In this document: piece after piece, positions 5,816 to 11,408 of the stretch
Layout of the letters: each line of letters begins with the position of its first letter
Numbering within the stretch: the stretch's first letter is position 1
Source: an uncultured Phascolarctobacterium sp.
Lineage (GTDB): Bacteria > Bacillota > Negativicutes > Acidaminococcales > Acidaminococcaceae
Assembly (NCBI GenBank): GCA_900551335.1
Contig: URVO01000022.1
Span: 1 to 11,408 of the forward strand
Length of the DNA: 11,408 bases
Reading direction: 5' to 3'
Program-made: the position numbers and the translations under genes
The notes under the pieces: model-generated
Database searches by the model: none
Seen by the model: the letters and a program-made list of their open reading frames with translations, nothing else
What the model was told of the DNA's origin: nothing

Positions 5816-8053
5816 ATGCCCTCGACAAACGAAGCGCATGATTTAGACGAATTATTTCAACGCATAGAAGCATATCTGAGTCCGAAGCAGGTTGCCTTTG
5901 TCCGCAAGGCATATGAGCTCGCGGCGAAGGCGCACGCTGAACAGAAGCGCAAGTCCGGCGAGCCGTATATAATTCACCCGATTGGCGTGGTGAGTATTCT
6001 TGTCGGCCTGCAGATGGACGAAAAGACGCTGGCAGCTGCCTTTCTGCATGACGTAGTCGAAGATACGGATTATAAGCTTGACTATATTAAGGAGCAGTTC
6101 GGCACTGTCGTAGCCAATCTGGTTGACGGTGTTACGAAGCTGGGCAAAATTGAATATATCTCTAAGGAGGACCGCCAGATTGAGAACTATCGCAAGATGT
6201 TCCTGGCAATGGCGCGCGATATCCGCGTCGTTTTGATTAAGCTGGCTGACCGTCTGCACAATATGCGCACGATGAAGTTTATGCCTGTGCATAAGCAGCA
6301 GTCTATTTCGCAGGAAACGCTGGAGATTTATGCTCCGCTGGCGCACCGCCTCGGTATCTATACGATTAAGTGGGAGCTGGAGGATTTGGCGTTCCGCTAT
6401 ATGGAGCCGGATATTTATTATGAACTCGTAGAGCAGGTAAAGATTAAACGCCGTGAGCGCGAGGCGATGATTAATGAGGCGATGGTGACGCTGAAGGACG
6501 CTGTGGAGAAGGCTGGCATTCGCTGCGAGATTCAAGGCCGTCCGAAGAATTTCTACAGCATTCATAAGAAAATGCTGCGTGACCACAAGCAGCTTAGCGA
6601 GATTTATGACCTTTTGGCTATCCGCGTGCTGGTCGATACTGTCAAGGACTGCTATGGCACGCTGGGCATTGTACACAGCATGTGGCGTCCGATTCCGGGA
6701 CGCTTCAAGGATTATGTTGCTGTGCCAAAATCGAATATGTATCAGTCGCTGCATACGACGGTGCTGTCTAGCGGTGGTCAGCCGCTGGAGATTCAAATCC
6801 GCACCTTTGAGATGCATCGCATCAGTGAATATGGTATCGCGGCGCATTGGCGCTATAAGGAGAGCGGTGGCAGCAAGCCTGCTGCGGGCGGCGACAAGGG
6901 TTTTGATGCCAAGCTGTCGTGGCTGCGTCAGCTGCTCGAATGGCATAACGATATGAACGATTCGCGTGATTTCGTGAATACGGTCAAGATGGATATTTTC
7001 GCGGACGAGGTCTTTGTCTTTACGCCGCGTGGCGACGTTATCGACCTGCCTGTAGGCAGCGTGCCGATTGACTTTGCCTACCGTATCCATACCGACGTCG
7101 GCAACCGCTGCGTTGGCGCGAAGATTAACGGACGTATCGTGCCGCTTGATTATCATTTGAAGAACGGCGATATTGTCGAGGTTATCACGTCCAAGCAGTC
7201 CAACGGCCCAAGCCGCGACTGGATTAACGTGGTCGGCTCTTCGGATACGCGTAATAAGATTAAAAACTGGTTCAAGAAGGAGCGTCGTGAGGAGAATATC
7301 CTCAAGGGACGCGATATGCTGGAGCGTGAGGTGAAGCGCCTCGGCTACGAGACGAAGGCACTTATGACGCCGGAGAAGCTCAAGGAGGCAGGCAGCAAGC
7401 TGCGCATTGACAGCGATGAGAACCTTTTGGCGACGCTTGGCTACGGCGGCGTGACGCTGAATACGGTTATGTCCAAGCTTGTGGAAATCTACAAGAAGGA
7501 GCAGAAGCTGGAGACGACGAAGGATTTGGCGCAGGTGCTCGCAGAGCTGAAGCCGCGCAAGTCTAAGGCAAAGGCGAGCCATGGCATTCTCGTTAAGGGC
7601 GAGGAGGGCATCATGGTTAAGCTGGCGCGCTGCTGCAATCCGATTCCCGGCGACCCTGTTATCGGCTATATCACGCGTGGCAGCGGTATTTCTGTGCATC
7701 GTGCAGACTGCCCTAATGTTATGACGAATAATCCTGAGGAGCAGCGCCGTCTGATTGAGGTTTCTTGGGACGTGGGTATTGATGATGTGTATAAGGTGAA
7801 CATCGTCATTATGTCTGTGGACCGTACGGGACTGATGAGCGATATCATGAATACGATGAGCGAATCGAAGGTGAATATCTTCTCGATGTCCTGTCATACT
7901 GATAAGAATAAGATTGCGACGATGCACATGGGCCTTGATATTACGACGCTGGAGCAGCTGGAATATATCATGATGCGTATCCGCCGCATGAAGGGTGTTT
8001 ATAGCGTAGAGCGTCTTGTTTCTACAGCGAATGCCGGAGGTAAAAATAGATGA
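5816..8053 (+). CDS. rel: Bifunctional (p)ppGpp synthetase/hydrolase Rel
   Basis: A 745-residue long RelA/SpoT homologue that makes (p)ppGpp from ATP and GDP/GTP on starved ribosomes and also hydrolyses it. Domains in order are: HD hydrolase with HDVVEDT (H78, D79; about 30-180); synthetase with [12 protein letters not shown], the RFKD motif at 296-299, YQSLHTTV and EIQIRT (E325); TGS (about 395-455, [14 protein letters not shown]); a helical region; a zinc-finger/conserved-cysteine domain with [15 protein letters not shown]; and a C-terminal ACT domain. The RxKD form, as opposed to the ExDD of monofunctional RelA, together with the intact HD residues argues for both activities. ATG 5816 is chosen because GGGAG (5803-5807) lies 8 bases ahead; ATG 5801 would add MGVGT but has no ribosome site. 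The gene lies 27 bases after recJ and overlaps dtd by 4 bases (ATGA). It is often annotated relA in Firmicutes. Confidence 0.97.
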   Translation: MPSTNEAHDLDELFQRIEAYLSPKQVAFVRKAYELAAKAHAEQKRKSGEPYIIHPIGVVSILVGLQMDEKTLAAAFLHDVVEDTDYKLDYIKEQFGTVVANLVDGVTKLGKIEYISKEDRQIENYRKMFLAMARDIRVVLIKLADRLHNMRTMKFMPVHKQQSISQETLEIYAPLAHRLGIYTIKWELEDLAFRYMEPDIYYELVEQVKIKRREREAMINEAMVTLKDAVEKAGIRCEIQGRPKNFYSIHKKMLRDHKQLSEIYDLLAIRVLVDTVKDCYGTLGIVHSMWRPIPGRFKDYVAVPKSNMYQSLHTTVLSSGGQPLEIQIRTFEMHRISEYGIAAHWRYKESGGSKPAAGGDKGFDAKLSWLRQLLEWHNDMNDSRDFVNTVKMDIFADEVFVFTPRGDVIDLPVGSVPIDFAYRIHTDVGNRCVGAKINGRIVPLDYHLKNGDIVEVITSKQSNGPSRDWINVVGSSDTRNKIKNWFKKERREENILKGRDMLEREVKRLGYETKALMTPEKLKEAGSKLRIDSDENLLATLGYGGVTLNTVMSKLVEIYKKEQKLETTKDLAQVLAELKPRKSKAKASHGILVKGEEGIMVKLARCCNPIPGDPVIGYITRGSGISVHRADCPNVMTNNPEEQRRLIEVSWDVGIDDVYKVNIVIMSVDRTGLMSDIMNTMSESKVNIFSMSCHTDKNKIATMHMGLDITTLEQLEYIMMRIRRMKGVYSVERLVSTANAGGKNR

Positions 8054-8499
8054 GAGCAGTTGTACAGCTTGTAAACCACGCTTCGGTGACAGTCGAGGGC
8101 GAGGTTACAGGACAAATCAGCAGGGGCTTTCTGGTCTTTCTTGGCGTGGCCGAGGGCGATACAGAGAAGGACCTGCAATATATAATTGACAAGGTTGTCG
8201 GCCTGCGTGTTTTTGAGGACGAGGCAGGCAAGATGAACCTTTCGGTCAAGGACGTGGGCGGAGCGATTCTCGCAGTGTCGCAGTTTACGCTCTACGGCGA
8301 TTGCCGCCACGGCAAGCGTCCGTCCTTTACGCAGGCAGCCAAGCCTGATGAAGCAAACGCTTTATATGAACGGTTCGTAGACGGCTGTCGTGCCGCAGGC
8401 GTGCAGGTGGAAACGGGACGCTTCCGCACGCATATGCTTGTGGGATTGGAGAACGACGGACCGGTTACTATTTTGCTCGATAGCAGCAAAATACTATAA
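8050..8499 (+). CDS. dtd: D-aminoacyl-tRNA deacylase
   Basis: A 149-residue cytoplasmic enzyme that removes D-amino acids (and glycine from tRNA-Ala) from mischarged tRNAs, enforcing chirality in translation. Family signatures are the N-terminal [25 protein letters not shown] with S77-Q78-F79-T80, and the cross-subunit Gly-cisPro motif NDGPVTI with G137-P138, the same numbering as the E. coli enzyme. ATG 8050 overlaps the rel stop in an ATGA, with GGAGGT (8036-8041) 8 bases ahead. The rel-dtd pairing is a long-known conserved order in Firmicutes. Confidence 0.97.
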   Translation: MRAVVQLVNHASVTVEGEVTGQISRGFLVFLGVAEGDTEKDLQYIIDKVVGLRVFEDEAGKMNLSVKDVGGAILAVSQFTLYGDCRHGKRPSFTQAAKPDEANALYERFVDGCRAAGVQVETGRFRTHMLVGLENDGPVTILLDSSKIL

Positions 8500-8532
8500 A
8501 GACCGCGCATAGCGCAGCAGCTGTACGGTCTT
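8499..8532 (+). terminator. Hairpin after dtd, weak terminator candidate
   Basis: AAGACCG (8499-8505) pairs with CGGTCTT (8526-8532) around a 20-base loop that can itself form GCGC/GCGC pairing (8505-8508 with 8512-8515). The 3' side is followed by GTTAACAAG before any T-run, so it is not a canonical terminator. Partial termination or RNA processing is possible. Confidence 0.3.
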
Positions 8533-8550
8533 GTTAACAAGTTTTATAAT
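8530..8550 (+). promoter_or_regulatory. Perfect palindrome abutting a TATAAT box before the MBL gene
   Basis: CTTGTTAACAAG (8530-8541) is a 12-base perfect palindrome, followed after three T by TATAAT (8545-8550). The -35 position holds only TGTACG (8522-8527, 17-base spacing). The arrangement fits a promoter whose spacer carries a repressor operator. The palindrome also shares bases with the right arm of the preceding hairpin. Regulator unknown. Confidence 0.4.
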
Positions 8551-8569
8551 TTTTTCCGGAGGTAACTTT

Positions 8570-9196
8570 ATGAAAATATATACTATCCCTGTCGGCATGC
8601 TGCAGACAAACTGCTATTTTGTCGTGAATGAGGAGCTGAAGGAGGCAGTAATTTTCGATCCGGGCGGAGATCCGGATAAGCTGCTGCTTGCAGCTGAGAA
8701 GCTGGAGGTTAAGGTTGTCGCTATCTGCCTGACGCATGGTCACAGCGACCATATCGGCGGTTTGGCGGAGGTGCGTAAGGAAACTGGTGCGCCTGTTTAT
8801 ATTGGTGAGGCGGACGCAGACTGCCTGCTCAATCCCAGCAGCAATCTGTCCTTCTTTGTAGGGCATGAGGTGCAGAATGAGCCTGCCGATTTTCTGGTGC
8901 ATGATGGCGACGTGCTGACCTTGGGCGGCATGAAATTTGAATGCTTTGCTACGCCGGGGCATACGCCGGGCGGAATCTGCTATTACAACGCAGAGAACGA
9001 GGTTGTTTTCGCAGGCGACACGATTTTCTGCGAATCTATCGGTCGTACAGACCTGCCGGGCGGCAGCTATAAGGCTCTTTTGCAATCCATCAAGACGAAG
9101 CTATTGACGCTGCCCGATGCTGTGCATCTGCTCCCCGGTCATGGTCCGAGCACCAGTGTTGCTTGGGAGAAGCGCAGAAATCCCTTTCTGCAATAA
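8570..9196 (+). CDS. MBL-fold metallo-hydrolase (glyoxalase II-like, YqgX type)
   Basis: A 208-residue metallo-beta-lactamase-fold hydrolase. Metal ligands are all visible: LTHGHSDHIGG with H56, H58, D60 and H61; TPGHTPGG with H131; VFAGDTIF with D150; and LLPGHGPST with H191. GRTDLPGG is typical of the small YqgX/glyoxalase II-like group. The fold usually binds two zinc or iron ions and cleaves thioesters or similar bonds. The substrate here cannot be assigned, and true glyoxalase II has an extra substrate-binding helical domain that this short protein lacks. ATG 8570 has an ideal GGAGGT (8558-8563) 6 bases ahead; a longer TTG start at 8531 has no such site and begins inside the palindrome. 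The position between dtd and hemZ is common in Clostridia and Negativicutes. Confidence 0.92.
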   Translation: MKIYTIPVGMLQTNCYFVVNEELKEAVIFDPGGDPDKLLLAAEKLEVKVVAICLTHGHSDHIGGLAEVRKETGAPVYIGEADADCLLNPSSNLSFFVGHEVQNEPADFLVHDGDVLTLGGMKFECFATPGHTPGGICYYNAENEVVFAGDTIFCESIGRTDLPGGSYKALLQSIKTKLLTLPDAVHLLPGHGPSTSVAWEKRRNPFLQ

Positions 9197-9202
9197 TGTA
9201 TC

Positions 9203-10276
9203 ATGCTGAAGTATTGGCCTATAATTCGCAGCAGCACCTGCTTTAAGCTGGGGGTTGCTGCTGCAGTTTCTTATGTTTTATATCTTATGGCAGGCTTTTT
9301 GCTGCCGCTGCTGCTGGCCATCGGTCTGGCGTTTGCATTGTATCCGCTGGTGAATGCGATTGCGAAGGTGCGCGTGGCGCACGGCATGATCAAGCTGTCG
9401 CGCGTGGTGGCGATTATCTTGGCACTCTTGGCGTTCTGCATCTTCGTTGTGATGATTATCGGCTTTATTTTGCTGCCGCTTTTTGGTCAGATGAACGAAT
9501 TTCTGCAAAAGCTGCCGCTGTTTATCTCGCAGTCACAGGGCACGGATATGCATGATATCGACGCTATGCTGCAGGATCCGACGAAGATTCCGCTGCTGCC
9601 GTCGGACTTTAATATGCTGATGACGGCGCTGGTGAACTGGGCGATGGGCCTTGTAAGCTCGGTGCTGCGCAACCTTGTGCAGTCCAGCCTGAGCATTGTG
9701 CAAAGTCTTATCGGCCTGATTATCGTGCCGTTCCTGTCGTTTTATTTCCTTAAGGACTGGCGCGAGCTGCGCGAGATGGCGGTTAATCTTTTTAACTATG
9801 ATGTGCAGGAGAGGGCGGCGGCCGTTATTGACGATATTGGCCGTACGCTGAGCGCCTATGTGCGCGGTTTGGCGAAGCTTAGCCTGATTTCCGGCTTTGT
9901 GATTTCGGTCGGCACGGCCTCGCTTGGCATAGAGTTTCCGCTGGTGCTTGGCTTTTGGGCGATTTTGGCGGAGACTGTGCCTGTGGTTGGTCCGCTGATG
10001 GGCGCTGTGCCTGCTATCTTTATTGCCTATGGGCAGTCGCCGGAGTCAGCGTTCCATGTGGCTTTGTTTTATCTTGTGTACTACCAGCTGGACGCAAACT
10101 TTATCATGCCGAAGATTATGGGGCAGAAGATTGACCTGCATCCTGTGATTTTGATTATCAGCCTGCTGATTGGTGCGAAGCTGTTCGGCATCGTGGGCAT
10201 GGTTTTTGCTGTGCCGGTGGCAGCTGTTTATCGCGTGCTCTACAAGGAGCTGTGGCACGCAGGGGAGGGGCGCTAG
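9203..10276 (+). CDS. AI-2E family transporter (UPF0118 permease)
   Basis: A 357-residue integral membrane protein with about eight hydrophobic segments, the usual size for PF01594. Segments are evident at about residues 17-50 (AGFLLPLLLAIGLAFAL), 66-95, 150-185, 220-250 and along the C-terminal third. Family signatures are FLSFYFLKDW (178-187 region, with F180-D185) and ETVPVVGPLMGAVPAIFIAY starting at E257, plus a C-terminal LHPVILIISLLIGAKLFGI. Members include TqsA (AI-2 export) and several Na+/H+ antiporters, so the substrate is open. The gene starts 6 bases after the MBL stop with no recognisable Shine-Dalgarno, suggesting coupling to the upstream gene. Its stop directly touches the hemZ start. 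Confidence 0.93.
   Translation: MLKYWPIIRSSTCFKLGVAAAVSYVLYLMAGFLLPLLLAIGLAFALYPLVNAIAKVRVAHGMIKLSRVVAIILALLAFCIFVVMIIGFILLPLFGQMNEFLQKLPLFISQSQGTDMHDIDAMLQDPTKIPLLPSDFNMLMTALVNWAMGLVSSVLRNLVQSSLSIVQSLIGLIIVPFLSFYFLKDWRELREMAVNLFNYDVQERAAAVIDDIGRTLSAYVRGLAKLSLISGFVISVGTASLGIEFPLVLGFWAILAETVPVVGPLMGAVPAIFIAYGQSPESAFHVALFYLVYYQLDANFIMPKIMGQKIDLHPVILIISLLIGAKLFGIVGMVFAVPVAAVYRVLYKELWHAGEGR
10262..10270 (+). promoter_or_regulatory. Strong ribosome site that decides a TTG start for hemZ
   Basis: GGGGAGGGG lies inside the last codons of the AI-2E gene. Its GGAGG core (10264-10268) is 8 bases before TTG 10277. No ATG occurs in the hemZ frame until 10334, which would cut into the conserved N-terminal region. 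Confidence 0.6.
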
Positions 10277-11408
10277 TTGTTTTTTTCCTTAACTAATAAC
10301 CTTAATACAGATATTACGCGTCCTGTGAGCGACATGGCAGCGCTTTTCGGCTATGAGCTTGCCGCGGAGGCAGAGCTCAGGCTGCGTGTTGAGCAGCAGA
10401 CGGACGGCGTGAGTGCAGTTCTGCATAATGGTGCGCAGGTGCTTTGTGCCTTTGAGCCGCTGGCGGAGGACGCTGTGAGCGGCGAGCTGGTGCGCTGCGT
10501 GAAGCTGCTGGTGCTGCGGCTCTTTAGCGAGCTGACAGGCGAGCAGTTGCAGCTGCCGTGGGGCATTCTGACAGGCGTGCGGCCGGGCAAGCTGGCGCAT
10601 AAGCTGCTCGACAGCGGCGTGACGGCACAGGAGCTGCCGGATACCTTGGCGAGCCGCTATCTGCTGCCGCGCGAGCAGGGCGAGCTTTTGACGCAGATTG
10701 CTCTGCGCCAGAAGAGCCTGCTGCCGGACAGCGTGCGTCTTACTGCTGCGGGCATCTATATCGGCGTGCCGTTTTGTCCTTCACGCTGCTCATATTGCTC
10801 ATTTCCTGCCGGAATTGTGCCGCAGGATGAAGAATCTCAACAAAACTTTGTAAATTTGATTGAACAAGACCTGCAAAATGTGGTACAATTATTAAGTATG
10901 CACAGCTTGCAGGTTAAGTCGCTTTATATTGGCGGCGGTACACCGACAAGCTTGAGCGACAGGATTTTTGCGAAGCTGCTGCAGGCAGTGGAGCGCAGAC
11001 TGCTGCAAAGTGATTTGCCTGCATTTCAAGATGTGCAGGAGTTCACGGTGGAGGCAGGGCGTCCCGACTGCTTTAGCAAGGCGAAGCTGGCGGCGATGGA
11101 GAGTGTGGGCGTGAACCGCATCAGCGTGAATCCGCAGACCTTCCATGACAAGACGCTGCAGCTTATCGGCAGACGGCATACGGTGGCGGATTTTTACCAT
11201 GCCTATGAGCTGGTGCGCGCAAGTGCGATTCCTGTGGTGAATATGGACCTCATCATTGGTCTGCCGCAGGAGACAGAGGCAGATATTGCGTATTCGCTGA
11301 CGCAGGCTGCCAAGCTGGCGCCGGAGAATCTGACTATCCATACGCTGACCTTGAAGCGCAGTGCACCCTTGTTTCATGCCGAGCGTAGCGAGGCGTTGAC
11401 GGCGGAGG
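10277..11408 (+). CDS. hemZ: HemZ-type radical SAM protein, coproporphyrinogen dehydrogenase-like (partial)
   Basis: 377 complete codons are visible before the window ends; the family usually has about 480-500 residues. A roughly 155-residue N-terminal region (LPWGILTGVRPGKL near 93-106 is typical of HemZ) precedes the radical SAM core. This core starts GVPFCPSRCSYCSFPAG with the CX3CX2C cluster at C167, C171 and C174, and continues with YIGGGTPTSL (GGGT at 219-222), FTVEAGRPD, GVNRISVNPQTF and MDLIIGLPQET. The family is related to oxygen-independent coproporphyrinogen III oxidase HemN and to HemW. HemZ was linked to anaerobic haem synthesis in B. subtilis, but its exact activity is less certain. 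TTG 10277, touching the AI-2E stop TAG (10274-10276), is supported by the ribosome site at 10262-10270. In related genomes hisS often follows. Confidence 0.92.
   Translation, partial: MFFSLTNNLNTDITRPVSDMAALFGYELAAEAELRLRVEQQTDGVSAVLHNGAQVLCAFEPLAEDAVSGELVRCVKLLVLRLFSELTGEQLQLPWGILTGVRPGKLAHKLLDSGVTAQELPDTLASRYLLPREQGELLTQIALRQKSLLPDSVRLTAAGIYIGVPFCPSRCSYCSFPAGIVPQDEESQQNFVNLIEQDLQNVVQLLSMHSLQVKSLYIGGGTPTSLSDRIFAKLLQAVERRLLQSDLPAFQDVQEFTVEAGRPDCFSKAKLAAMESVGVNRISVNPQTFHDKTLQLIGRRHTVADFYHAYELVRASAIPVVNMDLIIGLPQETEADIAYSLTQAAKLAPENLTIHTLTLKRSAPLFHAERSEALTAE
10860..10889 (+). promoter_or_regulatory. Promoter-like element inside hemZ
   Basis: TTGAAC (10860-10865), 18 bases, then TGGTACAAT (10881-10889) with an extended -10 TG and TACAAT, set in an AT-rich patch at 10830-10900 of an otherwise GC-richer gene. 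It could drive the 3' part of hemZ and genes beyond the window, or be chance. Confidence 0.2.

Noticed and set aside
5852..7927. A 691-codon open frame on the minus strand opposite rel.
   Set aside because: It lies entirely antisense to an unmistakable Rel protein. Its product is rich in His, Arg, Asn, Leu and Ile without any domain, as expected from the reverse complement of host codon usage, and it lacks a ribosome site.
3250..11400. Dense GCAGCAGCTG-like triplet repetition suggesting microsatellites or engineered repeats.
   Set aside because: The triplets fall in frame as Gln, Leu and Ala codons of conserved proteins and never form a uniform tandem array. They reflect codon preference.
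1..11408. CRISPR arrays, tRNA or rRNA genes, insertion sequences, attachment sites and origins.
   Set aside because: No regularly spaced repeats, no cloverleaf or rRNA sequence, no transposase or integrase, and no DnaA-box cluster were seen on either strand by eye.

Overview
The window reads as ordinary chromosome from a Bacillota (Firmicutes) bacterium of moderate GC content. My best guess is a diderm member of the Negativicutes, such as a Phascolarctobacterium- or Selenomonas-like gut anaerobe. The basis is the gene order (recJ, bifunctional rel, dtd, a metallo-beta-lactamase-fold hydrolase, hemZ), strong GGAGG-type ribosome sites, a LapA-domain membrane protein, and TrpA and RecJ variants of Firmicutes type. 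The genus cannot be fixed from the sequence alone. Every gene I can support lies on the + strand.

Layout: (1) 1-1020 is the end of a tryptophan operon, with the trpB 3' end overlapping a complete trpA by 8 bases. (2) 1021-3003 is an accessory insert. It has its own extended -10 promoter, an AAA-ATPase/PD-(D/E)XK nuclease-like gene of the PF09820 + PF08011 type whose last 40 codons are displaced by a frameshift, a short possible coding remnant, and a good rho-independent terminator. (3) 3004-5788 starts with a fresh promoter and carries a small LapA-family membrane protein gene coupled by start/stop overlap to recJ. (4) 5816-8499 is rel (ppGpp synthetase/hydrolase) overlapping dtd (D-aminoacyl-tRNA deacylase) by 4 bases. 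(5) 8500-11408 begins with a short spacer containing a hairpin, a 12-base perfect palindrome and a TATAAT box. It continues with an MBL-fold hydrolase, an AI-2E-family permease and hemZ (radical SAM), which runs off the window.

Regions 3 to 5 form a tightly packed housekeeping block for DNA repair, the stringent response, tRNA proofreading and a haem-related radical SAM enzyme, all probably largely co-transcribed. Internal promoter candidates lie in the AT-rich 3' end of recJ and just before the MBL gene.

I do not see an undescribed system such as a defence island, CRISPR array, retron, biosynthetic cluster or mobile element. The points most worth a second look are the frameshifted nuclease-like gene wedged between trpA and lapA, the Asp-to-Glu change at the catalytic Asp60 position of TrpA, and the palindrome abutting the -10 box before the MBL gene.
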